DNA of 53,006 nucleotides, from NCBI RefSeq assembly GCF_002265625.1, contig NZ_NOVE01000020.1, positions 1-53,006 of the forward strand, in the 5' to 3' direction. Shown here one piece after another: positions 1 to 7,953 of this stretch; positions within the stretch are counted from its first letter, which is position 1; the number at the start of each line of letters is the position of its first letter. The position numbers were made by a program, and so were the translations under genes. This DNA is from Prevotella sp. 885 (lineage in GTDB: Bacteria; Bacteroidota; Bacteroidia; Bacteroidales; Bacteroidaceae). Under the pieces are notes generated by a model. That model saw only the letters and a list, made by a program, of their open reading frames with translations, searched no databases and was not told the origin of the DNA.

Positions 1-106
1 AAATATCGTACAAGCGGTAAAAAACTGTTACAAAATAAAAATCAATTCTAGAGAATCAAAAAGCCGTTTTTATGGTGTTCTGCTGAGCAAACAGCACCAA
101 TGCTTA

Positions 107-169
107 ACGATAGTGCCACTTTTACAGTCCAATAGTGGCACTATTAGAGTGTAAAAGTGGCGCTATTGT
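107..169. other. Stem-loop in repeat copy A
   Basis: Left arm 107-126 pairs with right arm 150-169 over 20 bp, including G-T pairs at 109/167 and 114/162, around a 23-nt loop. The equivalent stem in copy B (18599-18618 with 18642-18661) has different bases at several pairs but all 20 pairs still form. No T-tract follows directly, so a simple terminator is unlikely. Confidence 0.8.
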
Positions 170-212
170 ATGATAAAAGTGGCACTATTAGAGTGTAAAA
201 GTGGCGCTATTG
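134..212. repeat. Tandem duplication, 44-bp period
   Basis: Two identical 35-nt units, 134-168 and 178-212, each begin 'agtggcactattagagtg' and end 'gcgctattg', separated by 9 nt. The second unit repeats the right arm of the stem at 107-169, so the left arm has two possible partners. In copy B the corresponding second unit has diverged. Confidence 0.85.
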
Positions 213-496
213 CAGCAAAAAGTGGCTCATTTGAGAGCTGGATTTCATAGTGTTTCGTTAGAAAACCACATAACATGCTGTGTATGAGTATATTATCTCA
301 AAACGCTCAAAACTCAAGAATTTCGCACCAAAGATTTTGTTGTGCGTTCAACTCATAGTATTGAGCGTTAGAAATGCAAATATTGTCAGGCAAACTAACC
401 GCCAAACAGGAATTTATCTGCGAAATCCGGTTAGGCAGGGCTTTGACAAAAACCTTTATCCACATACCGCTTATTGGCGCAAATCCTATCGGATTT

Positions 497-566
497 AAAT
501 AAAAGGCTTTACATTAGGTCATACGAGAAACATGTTCTCGACAACCTAACGTAAAGCCTTTTATTT
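497..566. terminator. Large hairpin, possible bidirectional terminator
   Basis: Arms 497-519 and 544-566 are complementary over 23 bp with one A/C mismatch. The outer part is A/T-rich ('aaataaaagg') and gives T-rich tails on both strands. An inner stem (cgagaa / ttctcg) continues the hairpin. No gene is clearly terminated by it on either side, so it may be a leftover of a deleted gene or a MITE-like end. Confidence 0.5.
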
Positions 567-678
567 GTGCACAGCACGCGCCCATAATCGGAAAAACATA
601 TAAAAACACAAGGATATCGGGCGACATATGGTCCGAATTATGAATTATGAGTTTGAATTATAGCAGACAAGGCAAACA

Positions 679-711
679 TAGGAGGCTACGGCGAGACGTC
701 ATAGCCTCCTA
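679..711. repeat. REP-like palindrome, site 1
   Basis: The element has 10-bp arms TAGGAGGCTA and TAGCCTCCTA around a core 'cggcgagacgtca'. Related elements lie at 2774-2814 (core in the opposite orientation) and 18309-18337. It sits just upstream of a decayed gene fragment. Confidence 0.7.
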
Positions 712-736
712 CAATTACCCTTTTCTGCTGTGCAAT

Positions 737-859
737 CAGACAGTGGGCTTCCATCCAGAGATGGGAAGATTTTGGATATCTAAGGATTACCCATACAATG
801 ATGAGTTTAGTGCATATATGGTTGCCAAGATTTATCGTGCTGAGGGAATAGCTTCATGA
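737..859 (+). pseudogene. Decayed C-terminal fragment of the hypothetical gene at 3067
   Basis: The reading frame encodes QTVGFHPEMGRFWISKDYPY followed by NDEF, nearly identical to the C-terminus of the 255-aa protein at 3067-3834. DNA similarity covers 737-818 against 3684-3765, skips 78 bp of the longer copy (3766-3843), and resumes over 819-882 against 3844-3909, which extends past the stop of the intact gene. The upstream part of the gene is missing and is replaced by the REP-like palindrome. It is a remnant of a partial duplication with an in-frame 78-bp deletion and is probably not a functional protein. Confidence 0.75.
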
Positions 860-943
860 TATGATTACATAGCAAAAGCAACTATTGTAGTGGGGATGCT
901 TATATATTAAGTTCAAGATTAGGTCAGAACGGAAAGTTTTTGC

Positions 944-951
944 TAATTTTG
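944..951 (+). promoter_or_regulatory. Promoter -7 element for the AAA/PD-(D/E)XK gene
   Basis: TAATTTTG fits the Bacteroidetes TAnnTTTG element, about 60 nt before the ATG at 1012. No clear -33 TTTG lies at 19-20 nt. The surrounding bases (agtttttgctaattttgcac) closely resemble the lacI-type promoter at 6690-6697. Confidence 0.5.
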
Positions 952-1011
952 CACTATTAGTATTAACAAGAGAATCAACAGTCAACAGGACTTTATAAAT
1001 AAAGTGCATAA

Positions 1012-2577
1012 ATGGAAGAAATCGTTAATTGTTATCCCGTAGGAATACAGACCTTCTCGAAAATCAGAGAAGGGGGATATCTCTATGTAGACAAGACTGG
1101 ATATATAGCAGACTTCCGAAGGAAGAAGATGAGCTATGTCTTTCTGAGTCGTCCAAGGCGATTCGGCAAGTCGTTGTTTGCATCAACTCTTCAGGCGTAT
1201 TTTGAAGGACGCAAGGAACTGTTTGATGGACTTGCGATAGCCGATTATGAGAAGGATTGGGTGAAATATCCTGTGCTTCATATTGATATGAGTGGTGCAA
1301 AACATCTCAATGCGGAGCGTTTGGAGGACTATCTTGGCTTGCAATTGTCAGAGTATGAGGAATTGTATGGCAGGGATGAGCGTGAAAGATATCCAAACGA
1401 CCGCTTGGATGGTATTGTGAAGCGTGCCTTTAAGATGACGGGGCGTAAGGTGGTGGTCATCATCGACGAGTATGATGCTCCATTGCTTGACGTTGTACAT
1501 GAGGAGGAAAACTTGCGTAGTCTTCGTTTTGTAATGCAGAACTTTTATAGTCCTCTAAAGAAACTCGACCCATATTTGGAGTTCACGTTCATCACCGGCA
1601 TAACTAAGTTCTCTCAACTGAGCATATTCAGCGAATTGAACAACTTGGAGAACATCAGCAGGTTCGACCAGTATTCTGCCATCTGTGGCATCAGTCTTAC
1701 TGAATTGACCACTATGATGAAGCCGGATGTTGAGGCTCTTGGCAAAGCTCTCGGTATTACTTATGAGCAATGTCTTGAGGAGTTGCGCTTATATTATGAT
1801 GGTTATCATTTCAGCGAACACTCTGAGGATGTGTTCAATCCGTTTAGTCTGATACGTGCATTGAGCGGACAAAAAATTGAGTCGTATTGGTTTGGCTCTG
1901 GCACTCCCAGTTACCTCATCAAGAGTCTGCAAAAATATCATGTGAATGTTACGGATATTGAAGCGCATGCTGTCAGCGTTGACGACTTTGATGTGTCGCC
2001 AGAACAAATGACCTCTGCTCTGCCTATTCTCTATCAAAGTGGCTATCTTACTATCAAGAAGTACAGTCCCATAACCAAAAGCTATAAGTTGGGATATCCT
2101 AATATGGAGGTGAAGATTGGAATGCTGAGAAGTCTGGCGCCCAATTATCTCTCTCCAGTATCTATTGACAATAATGGACTTGTGGCAGAATTTGTTGAAA
2201 TGCTGTATGAAGACAATATCAATGAAGCTATGATACGTTTAAAGGCATATCTGTCGAGTATATCCAACCGCTTGTCTAATAAGAACGAGCGCGACTTTCA
2301 GACGGTCTTCTATCTAATATTCAATCTTATGGGAGCATTTGTTAAGGTGGAGGAGGATAGTGCTATAGGACGTGCTGATGCAGTATTGCATCTGCCTACA
2401 ACTATATATGTGTTTGAGCTGAAATATGATGGCTCAGCAGAGGAAGCCATAAACCAGATTACTGATAAGGGTTATCTCATTCCGTATTCAGCCGAAGGCA
2501 AGCGACTTGTGAAAGTGGGTGTCAACTATGATAGTAGTCAGCGGACCATTGGTGATTGGATTGTGAGAGAAATGTAA
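1012..2577 (+). CDS. AAA-ATPase-like / PD-(D/E)XK nuclease protein
   Basis: The 521-aa protein belongs to the large Bacteroidetes family combining an N-terminal AAA-ATPase-like domain (PF09820 type) with a C-terminal PD-(D/E)XK nuclease domain (PDDEXK_9/DUF1703 type). A P-loop variant, [10 protein letters not shown], lies at about residues 46-55. A Walker B stretch ending [11 protein letters not shown] is near residue 150. The C-terminal nuclease motif reads GRADAV (D456), then FELK (E469, K471), with Q482 following, as in this superfamily. The family occurs in many copies per genome and its biology is poorly known; a link to mobile elements or defence is often suspected. It stands alone here, flanked by REP-like repeats and by a duplicated fragment of its neighbour, so it may have arrived by recombination. 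The family call is confident; the function is not. Confidence 0.9.
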   Translation: MEEIVNCYPVGIQTFSKIREGGYLYVDKTGYIADFRRKKMSYVFLSRPRRFGKSLFASTLQAYFEGRKELFDGLAIADYEKDWVKYPVLHIDMSGAKHLNAERLEDYLGLQLSEYEELYGRDERERYPNDRLDGIVKRAFKMTGRKVVVIIDEYDAPLLDVVHEEENLRSLRFVMQNFYSPLKKLDPYLEFTFITGITKFSQLSIFSELNNLENISRFDQYSAICGISLTELTTMMKPDVEALGKALGITYEQCLEELRLYYDGYHFSEHSEDVFNPFSLIRALSGQKIESYWFGSGTPSYLIKSLQKYHVNVTDIEAHAVSVDDFDVSPEQMTSALPILYQSGYLTIKKYSPITKSYKLGYPNMEVKIGMLRSLAPNYLSPVSIDNNGLVAEFVEMLYEDNINEAMIRLKAYLSSISNRLSNKNERDFQTVFYLIFNLMGAFVKVEEDSAIGRADAVLHLPTTIYVFELKYDGSAEEAINQITDKGYLIPYSAEGKRLVKVGVNYDSSQRTIGDWIVREM

Positions 2578-2621
2578 ATTTCTTGTTTTTGATTTTCTGA
2601 TTCATTGACAAGATTTTCAGA

Positions 2622-2654
2622 CATTAGTGTCCCGATTTTAACGGGACACTAATG
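2622..2654 (+). terminator. Hairpin downstream of the AAA/PD-(D/E)XK gene
   Basis: A perfect 13-bp stem (2622-2634 with 2642-2654; 'attagtgtcccg' / 'cgggacactaat') encloses a 7-nt loop, 45 nt after the stop codon. It lacks a good T-tract, so it may protect the mRNA 3' end rather than terminate transcription. Confidence 0.5.
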
Positions 2655-2773
2655 ATATAATACATATAGCAAATACAGAAGATAGTGTCTGCTAGAGCGT
2701 GAGGTGTCGCCAAAATTTTCATGCACAGCCTCTCCTAACCGCTAAGCTGCAATTTATAGCTGTAAAAGCTACA

Positions 2774-2814
2774 TAGGAGGCTATGGCGTCTCGCCGTAGC
2801 CACGCAGCCTCCTA
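2774..2814. repeat. REP-like palindrome, site 2 (inverted core)
   Basis: The outer arms are TAGGAGGCT and AGCCTCCTA. An inner stem 'gctatggcg tct cgccgtagc' gives a second possible fold. The core is the reverse complement of the core at 679-711. It lies in the 489-bp gap 2578-3066, which otherwise holds two further hairpins and no gene. Confidence 0.7.
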
Positions 2815-2869
2815 TAGCAGATTATCTATCAGCACATGTAATACGTAACTTTGTACCACCAATCAGCGC

Positions 2870-2935
2870 CGTGTCCCTAGGGGACACGTATCCGTCAGAA
2901 ACCCACTGCAAGCTCCGAAGGAGCGTAGCTGTGGG
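2870..2935. repeat. Two adjacent short hairpins
   Basis: The first hairpin is 'cgtgtccc tag gggacacg' (2870-2888). The second is a compound fold with cccac/gtggg outside (2902-2906 with 2931-2935) and 'gctcc gaa ggagc' inside (2912-2924). They look like intergenic REP-type elements. Nothing in them resembles a T-tract terminator. Confidence 0.5.
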
Positions 2936-3066
2936 ATAAATAAAACGAGAGTACATTTTGTTGTACGGTTGTTGTAAACTTTTGCGGAAAAGCTTTGCCA
3001 ATCTGAAGTAATTGTTGTATCTTCACTTGCTAAACTTCTGTAAATAATTAATTAGGGTGTATAGTT

Positions 3067-3834
3067 ATGAATAAAAAGCCTTATATTCGCATATCGCCAG
3101 ATATTGATGTCTTGTTTGTAGATGGTGACAGTTGCTGCGCCAGTGCTTATGGCGACGAGATTGGTAACGATAGTCCTTGGCTGGGCCCTCGTTTCAGTAT
3201 CGTTGTGTCAGGAATAGATGAATGGGTAAGGCGGTACGAGGATGCAACCGACTTTGCTGAAACTACGACAGAGCCTTCCTTTGACTGGATTTCATGGCAC
3301 TACGAGGGGTTATGTTTCGCTAAGGCTATATGGAAGCAAATGCCAAGATGTTATACGCTGTACTATGAACCCCCATTCGAAGACCATAGCGGCACCATAG
3401 GCGAGGTGATAATCGACGAGAATGTTGATAGTCTGATTGGTCGTTTGCGTCCGTTGGCTAAAAGGACTCCTGCGCCACTTTCAAGAAAGGACAATATTGA
3501 ATATCAGTTAGAACGGAAAGACGATTGTGTACAGATCACATTCCGTATCAATAATCTGGTCCTTGGCATGCCTCTTTCTTTCAAGTCTTTGCCAGGCATT
3601 AAGCAATGGCTGAAAGACATCATTGATGCGAAGGGTGAGGTGTGCACTATTCAGTTAACTGGATATAATCTCCATTATGCACGTCAGACTGTGGGCTTCC
3701 ATCCAGAGATGGGAAGATTTTGGATTTCTAAGAATTACCCGTACAATGACGAGTTTACTGCATATGTGGATACCAAAGAATTCGTGAGAGGCTTCTATCT
3801 GTCACTGATGACAGAACTCGGCTTAAATCATTGA
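3067..3834 (+). CDS. Hypothetical protein (255 aa)
   Basis: I do not recognise the family. The protein is soluble-looking, with no signal peptide or membrane segment. It is rich in acidic and aromatic residues: an N-terminal IDVLFVDGDSCCAS, a W-rich middle (WISWHYEG), and a C-terminal GFHPEMGRFWISKNYPYNDE. The size and composition would fit an immunity-type or small cytosolic partner protein, but this is only an impression. A partial, decayed copy lies at 737-859, so the locus has been duplicated or recombined around the AAA/PD-(D/E)XK gene. The ATG at 3067 is the first in frame. A strong terminator follows at 3904-3965. Confidence 0.7.
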   Translation: MNKKPYIRISPDIDVLFVDGDSCCASAYGDEIGNDSPWLGPRFSIVVSGIDEWVRRYEDATDFAETTTEPSFDWISWHYEGLCFAKAIWKQMPRCYTLYYEPPFEDHSGTIGEVIIDENVDSLIGRLRPLAKRTPAPLSRKDNIEYQLERKDDCVQITFRINNLVLGMPLSFKSLPGIKQWLKDIIDAKGEVCTIQLTGYNLHYARQTVGFHPEMGRFWISKNYPYNDEFTAYVDTKEFVRGFYLSLMTELGLNH

Positions 3835-3909
3835 TTATCATTCATGGTTGCCAAGAATTATCGTGCCGAAGGAATGACTTCCTGATATGATTACAATAGC
3901 AAAAGCAAC
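3684..3909. repeat. Block duplicated at 737-882
   Basis: 3684-3765 and 3844-3909 match 737-818 and 819-882 respectively. The intervening 78 bp, which contain the end of the intact gene, are absent from the other copy. Similarity continues past the stop codon to 'agcaaaagcaac', so the duplication was at DNA level and included 3' flank. Confidence 0.75.
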
Positions 3910-3965
3910 ATAAAAGCTACGGAGACAATTTGATTGTGCTTTGTAGTTTTATGTTGCTTTCTTTT
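3904..3965 (+). terminator. Rho-independent terminator after the hypothetical gene
   Basis: 'agcaacataaaa-g-ctac' (3904-3920) pairs with 'gtagttttatgttgct' (3943-3958) over 16 bp with one bulge. It is followed by a T-rich run (ttcttttt). Confidence 0.8.
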
Positions 3966-4003
3966 TAACCTAATTAACTGTTTTATGTATTCTATTTGGG
4001 CTT

Positions 4004-5041
4004 TTATGGCTTCTTCTCCAGATCGATGATCACCTTCATGGAAGTTTCGCGGTGTGTGTCGATGTACTTGTAGGCATCGTCATACTCCTCGAAGGCGAAG
4101 CGGTTGCTGACGAGCGGCTTCAGATTGACGATGCCGCGCGATACGTAGTCGATGGCTGTCTGATAGTCCTCGTGACGGTACATCATCGAACCGATGAGAC
4201 GCAACTCGTGTTCGCCGAGATGGAACATGCTCAGAGCCGGGTCCTTGGCGAAGACAGCCACTACGACGATGTCGCTGCCCTTCTCGATGGTCTCCATCAG
4301 CGAACGGATGGACGACTCTACGCCAGCCACCTCGAAGCCCACCTGATAGCCCTCGTCGCCGAAGAGTTCCTTGGCAGCTTCCTTCAGCGGACGCTTGGTG
4401 ATGTTGAGCGTGTCGGCGATGCCACACTCACGAGCCTTGGCAAGTCGGAGGTCGCTCACGTCGGTGATGAGGACGCGCTTTGCTCCGCGGGCCTTGCAGA
4501 ACTGTGCAACGAGGTTGCCGATGGTGCCGGCACCGCTCACTACGACGTTCTTGCCCTTTACGTCGGTGCGGTTGCTGGCATGTGCGCCAACGGCTGCCGG
4601 CTCAACCATTGCACCAAAGTCGAGACTCATTCCCTCGGGCAGCTTCACCACACGGTCGTCGTCGATGACGAAGAAGTCTTGTGCACATCCGTCAGCCTGG
4701 AAAGCCTGAACACGCAGATGCTCGCACACGTTGTATTGTCCGCGCTTGCAGGGGTTACACTCGCCGCAGACCAGCTGAGGACGAGCTGTGATGTTGTCGC
4801 CCGGCTTGCAGACCGTCACCTTGCTGCCGCATGCCACGACAACGGCGGAATATTCGTGTCCCTGAACGACGGGATAGAACGTGGCGGGGTGGAGGCCGTG
4901 GTAAGAGTGGATCTCGCTACCGCAGATGCCGATGCGCTTGATGTTGACGAGAATCTGGTGTTCGTTGAGGTCTTCAGCCTTGGGAGCCGGAACTTCCTTA
5001 AACTCGATGTGCTTTGGGGCTACTAATATTGCTTGTCTCAT
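4004..5041 (-). CDS. Zinc-dependent alcohol/polyol dehydrogenase (MDR family)
   Basis: The 345-aa medium-chain dehydrogenase resembles sorbitol, idonate and galactonate-type dehydrogenases, which oxidise a sugar alcohol or sugar-acid hydroxyl using NAD(P). Catalytic zinc ligands are visible as C40 in GICGSEIH and H62-E63 in GHEYS. The four structural zinc cysteines are C92, C95, C98 and C106 (CGECNPCKRGQYNVC). The Rossmann motif GAGTIGN is at residues 170-176. It lies 57 nt downstream of the GPH symporter on the same strand, so the two are probably one operon, divergent from a LacI-type regulator. The likely role is the first oxidation of an imported sugar, polyol or sugar acid. The substrate cannot be told from sequence alone. 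Confidence 0.9.
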   Translation of the reverse strand: MRQAILVAPKHIEFKEVPAPKAEDLNEHQILVNIKRIGICGSEIHSYHGLHPATFYPVVQGHEYSAVVVACGSKVTVCKPGDNITARPQLVCGECNPCKRGQYNVCEHLRVQAFQADGCAQDFFVIDDDRVVKLPEGMSLDFGAMVEPAAVGAHASNRTDVKGKNVVVSGAGTIGNLVAQFCKARGAKRVLITDVSDLRLAKARECGIADTLNITKRPLKEAAKELFGDEGYQVGFEVAGVESSIRSLMETIEKGSDIVVVAVFAKDPALSMFHLGEHELRLIGSMMYRHEDYQTAIDYVSRGIVNLKPLVSNRFAFEEYDDAYKYIDTHRETSMKVIIDLEKKP

Positions 5042-5098
5042 AATTGTATTGTTTAAAAAGGATTGTTATATGTTGTCTTTTGTGTGTTAATACATTGT

Positions 5099-6466
5099 TT
5101 ATATCTTTCTCTTGATGGTCTTCAGATCCTCCACAATCTTGTTGTAGACATGACGGTGGAGCTTGTAGAAGCAGAGACAGAAAGCCGTTGCTACCCACAG
5201 TACACCGGGGATGGTGGAGAAGGTGTGGCGCATGATGGCAATGACGTCAGCGTTCTGTTCGGCACCAGCCACGTATCCGGCAGAGTCGAGAGCCAAGGCG
5301 AACATCGCCGTGCCGAGAGCCATGCCCGTCTTGTTGGCGAGCGACACGAAGGCATACTGGAATCCGTCGTTGCGTATGCCGGTCTTCCATTCGCCGTACT
5401 CCACGCAGTCGGGGATGACAGCATAGATGGCTGTGTTGAAGCCCGAGAAGAAGAACCATGCTATGGCAGAGCAGACATAGAATTCCACGGGGGTGGTGTT
5501 GGGGCTGAAGAAATAGAGCAGGCCCATAAACACTCCGCAGAGCAAGGAGAAGACAGCGGCGGCATATCCTTTATTGCCTGTCTTGCGGAACATCCAGGGG
5601 AAGCAGGCGGCTCCGGCTATTGACGGCAGGATGATGGCCATGGAGTAATAGCTGAAGAGCGTAGCCGAACCCTCGACGTACGTGAAATAGTAGAGGATGT
5701 CGGCATTGCGGCCGTAGAGGATGAATCCGAAGAGAAACTGTCCGAGGATGGCAAGCTGGTAAGGACGGTTCTTGAGCACCGACTTGAGCTGCACGGATAT
5801 GGGAAGCTTCTGTCCGACCGGCACCTCCACCACCTCCTTGGTCTTGCTGAAGCAGAACAGGTGGCAGGCGGCGAAGATAATGCCGTATATGATGGCCACG
5901 GCCAGATAGCCGAACTGTGCGTTGCCCTTGCCGAGGAATGTCACGAGCGGCACGGTGATGATGTTAAGGACGCCGATGGCTATCATTGCGCTCACCGAGC
6001 GGCTGGTGTTGAGCTTGGCACGCTCGTCGATGTTCTGTGTCATCGCTCCGCAGAGTGTGCCGTAAGGCAGGTTGACGCAGGTATATCCGAGCACCAGAAT
6101 GCAGTATGTCACTGACATGTATACTATCTTGGCGGTCTGGCTCCAGTGGGGGTGTGCCCAGAACGTGAGCATGAGTATGATGGCTGTTATGGGAGCGCCG
6201 AAGAGCAGCCATGGACGGAAGCGTCCCCAGCGGGTGTGGGTCTTGTCGGTGAGAGTGCCGATGATGGGGTCGTTGACGGCGTCCCAGACTCGCGATACGA
6301 GCATAAGAGTGGCTACGGCACTCATGCCGATGCCGAACACGTCGGTGTAGAAAATCATGAGGAAGTTGCTGACGAACATCCAGCTGAAATTGCATCCTAC
6401 GTCACCCATTCCATATGCAATCTTGCTGATGAAGGGAACGCGGTCTTTGTTTGAAGTAGTACTCAT
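5099..6466 (-). CDS. GPH-family sugar:cation symporter
   Basis: This is a roughly 455-aa inner-membrane transporter of the glycoside-pentoside-hexuronide family. Visible signatures are the N-terminal YGMGDVGCNFSW, then DVFGIG, DAVNDPIIGTLTDKT and RWGRFRPWLLFG, all typical of MelB/XylP-type symporters. About twelve hydrophobic helices follow. I place the start at the ATG at 6466 (MSTTSNKDRV). The frame stays open upstream to 6598, but that stretch is low-complexity and consists of the operator-like repeats. The gene precedes the zinc dehydrogenase in the same direction and diverges from a LacI regulator, which suggests induction by its own substrate. A hexuronate, pentoside or similar sugar is plausible. 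Confidence 0.9.
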   Translation of the reverse strand: MSTTSNKDRVPFISKIAYGMGDVGCNFSWMFVSNFLMIFYTDVFGIGMSAVATLMLVSRVWDAVNDPIIGTLTDKTHTRWGRFRPWLLFGAPITAIILMLTFWAHPHWSQTAKIVYMSVTYCILVLGYTCVNLPYGTLCGAMTQNIDERAKLNTSRSVSAMIAIGVLNIITVPLVTFLGKGNAQFGYLAVAIIYGIIFAACHLFCFSKTKEVVEVPVGQKLPISVQLKSVLKNRPYQLAILGQFLFGFILYGRNADILYYFTYVEGSATLFSYYSMAIILPSIAGAACFPWMFRKTGNKGYAAAVFSLLCGVFMGLLYFFSPNTTPVEFYVCSAIAWFFFSGFNTAIYAVIPDCVEYGEWKTGIRNDGFQYAFVSLANKTGMALGTAMFALALDSAGYVAGAEQNADVIAIMRHTFSTIPGVLWVATAFCLCFYKLHRHVYNKIVEDLKTIKRKI

Positions 6467-6551
6467 ATTTTTATTATAGGTTTTTGTTATTTTCTGCCGC
6501 AAAGTTAATGCTTTCAGACAAGACTTTCTACAAGAAAATATCAGACATTTT

Positions 6552-6596
6552 GCGCAACCGTTCCCGCAACCGTTCCCATTTTGCGCAACCGTTCCC
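6552..6596. promoter_or_regulatory. Operator-like repeats between symporter and LacI regulator
   Basis: Three exact copies of 'gcaaccgttccc' lie at 6554-6565, 6566-6577 and 6585-6596. The first two abut and the third follows after 7 nt; the outer two are extended upstream to 'ttgcgcaaccgttccc'. The CpG-centred AACCGTT/AACGGTT core looks like half of a LacI-family site. The position, upstream of the symporter and near the regulator, supports binding by the adjacent LacI protein. This is inference from sequence and location. Confidence 0.6.
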
Positions 6597-6667
6597 AAAG
6601 GCAGGGGAAGGATTACGTTTTTCAGGAAAGGAGAGAGGGAGGCTTGAAGTTTAGGGCTGAGATTTTA

Positions 6668-6697
6668 TTGAGGATAGAAAAGTTTTTGCTAAATTTG
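6668..6697 (+). promoter_or_regulatory. Promoter of the LacI-type regulator
   Basis: TTG at 6668-6670, a 19-nt spacer and TAAATTTG at 6690-6697 match the Bacteroidetes promoter. The ATG at 6730 follows about 25-30 nt after the expected transcription start. Confidence 0.75.
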
Positions 6698-6729
6698 CAC
6701 TGTTGTAATAACTAAAGCCCAACCACAAT

Positions 6730-7767
6730 ATGTCTAAATACATCACCATAAAGGATATTGCCAACGAACTCGGTATCTCTAAGTCGACAGTCTCACGTGC
6801 TCTGTCCGGCGACTCCTCCAATGTAAAGGCGGAGACCATGCAGCTCATCACTGAGACCGCCCGTCGCATGGGGTATCATCGCAACGAAATGGCTGTGAGC
6901 CTGCGCAAGCAAAGTTCGCATAACATCGGAATAATAATCCCCGAAATCGTCACGACGTTCTATATGACATTCATCAGCCATGCCCAGGCCCTTCTGCGCA
7001 AGCAAGGCTATAACGTGCTGATAGCCACGTCTGACGAGAACTACGTGCAGGAGCGTGAGAACATGGAGATGATGGAGCATTGCATGGTTGACGGTCTGCT
7101 CATCAGCGTTTGCAACAAAGAACACAATGCAGACATCTTCCGACGCATCGTGTCGCGCGGCATCCCTGTGGTGTTGTTCGACCGTACTGTGGAAGACGTG
7201 GATGCTTCGCAGGTGAGACATGACGATTACATAATGTCGTTCTTCATGGTGGAACAGCTCATCCGCAGCGGAAGCCGTAATATCGTGCACATCCCTGGAC
7301 CGTCGCACATCCGCAACGGCTATGAGCGTCTGCGTGGCTATCGTGACGCCCTGGAGAAATTCCACATCAGCTTCAATCCGGACCTTGTGCTGGCTTCGGC
7401 GTTGAGCGCGGAGGAGGGTTGTCAGGTGATGAGCGACTTTATGGATAAGGGAATAAAATTTGATACAGTGTTTGGATTCACCGAAACGTCGCTTATCGGT
7501 GCCAAGAACCTCATACAGAAACGCGGGCTGCGCATACCGGAGGACGTCCGCGTATGCTGTATGTCGGGCACGGCGCTCTGCACGCTCGTACATCCCACCA
7601 TCACTGCCGTGGAACAGCCTGTGGAGCAAATGGCAGAAGAGGCCTGCAGGCTCCTTATGGAGCATATCGCTGACAGCGGCAAGAAGGCGGAGGACGTGGT
7701 GCTGAGAGGAGATATAAAGGAAAGGGAATCCACGGCTGTTACTAAAGATTCTGCAACAATAAAGTGA
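6730..7767 (+). CDS. LacI/GalR-family transcriptional regulator
   Basis: The 345-aa protein has the usual family length. An N-terminal helix-turn-helix spans about residues 5-50 (ITIKDIANELGISKSTVSRA), followed by the hinge region and a periplasmic-binding-protein-like effector domain (IGIIIPEI, then DGLLISV, FDRTVEDV, and a final VEQPVEQMAEEACRLL). It is divergent from the symporter/dehydrogenase operon, and the tandem operator-like repeats lie between them. The simplest model is repression of that operon relieved by the imported sugar or a derivative. The family assignment is firm; the ligand is unknown. Confidence 0.93.
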   Translation: MSKYITIKDIANELGISKSTVSRALSGDSSNVKAETMQLITETARRMGYHRNEMAVSLRKQSSHNIGIIIPEIVTTFYMTFISHAQALLRKQGYNVLIATSDENYVQERENMEMMEHCMVDGLLISVCNKEHNADIFRRIVSRGIPVVLFDRTVEDVDASQVRHDDYIMSFFMVEQLIRSGSRNIVHIPGPSHIRNGYERLRGYRDALEKFHISFNPDLVLASALSAEEGCQVMSDFMDKGIKFDTVFGFTETSLIGAKNLIQKRGLRIPEDVRVCCMSGTALCTLVHPTITAVEQPVEQMAEEACRLLMEHIADSGKKAEDVVLRGDIKERESTAVTKDSATIK

Positions 7768-7827
7768 AAATACTGAAATACAAACAAAAAAGTACCTTGA
7801 AATAGGTATTGTCTAAGTCTTTTTTTG

Positions 7828-7835
7828 TAATTTTG
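7828..7835 (+). promoter_or_regulatory. Likely promoter of the NifU-like/GGGtGRT operon
   Basis: TAATTTTG matches the -7 element, but no TTTG lies at the ideal distance. The leader of about 115 nt to the ATG at 7954 holds AT-rich short palindromes (tatatacgatatacgatagg). Strong codon bias in the two genes suggests high expression. Confidence 0.45.
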
Positions 7836-7953
7836 TAAACGTAAATGAGCATGGCGCCTATACCTTATTATATATACGATATACGATAGGATATAGCGTC
7901 GCTCGCGTATGGGTAAGACTTTTACATTAATAATTTATTTTATTATACCGATT

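Larger units (their letters stand above)
1..386. repeat. 386-bp dispersed repeat, copy A (left)
   Basis: This block aligns without gaps to 18493-18878, in the same orientation. The best-conserved part is 303-345, around 'ctcaagaatttcgcacc'. The outer left edge cannot be fixed because the window begins here. Copy A contains a 20-bp stem (107-126 with 150-169) and a 44-bp-period tandem duplication. No transposase or convincing ORF lies inside it. It could be a structured-RNA locus, a non-autonomous mobile element or a large REP-type repeat. Confidence 0.85.

Noticed and set aside
134..212. Repeated units considered as a CRISPR array
   Set aside because: Only two units, a 9-nt spacer and no cas genes; they are a tandem duplication within a dispersed repeat.
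280..498. 72-aa plus-strand ORF at the end of repeat copy A
   Set aside because: It lies half inside the 386-bp repeat; the same frame is not preserved in copy B, and the composition is not protein-like.
4052..5026. Long plus-strand ORF opposite the zinc dehydrogenase
   Set aside because: A shadow of a GC-rich coding sequence; the minus-strand protein has complete dehydrogenase motifs.
6467..6598. 44-residue N-terminal extension of the symporter
   Set aside because: Encoded by the operator-like repeats, Cys/Asn/Gly-rich and unlike any GPH transporter; the start at 6466 fits the family.
6793..7665. 290-aa minus-strand ORF opposite the LacI-type gene
   Set aside because: His/Arg-rich shadow; the sense frame has a full helix-turn-helix and effector domain.
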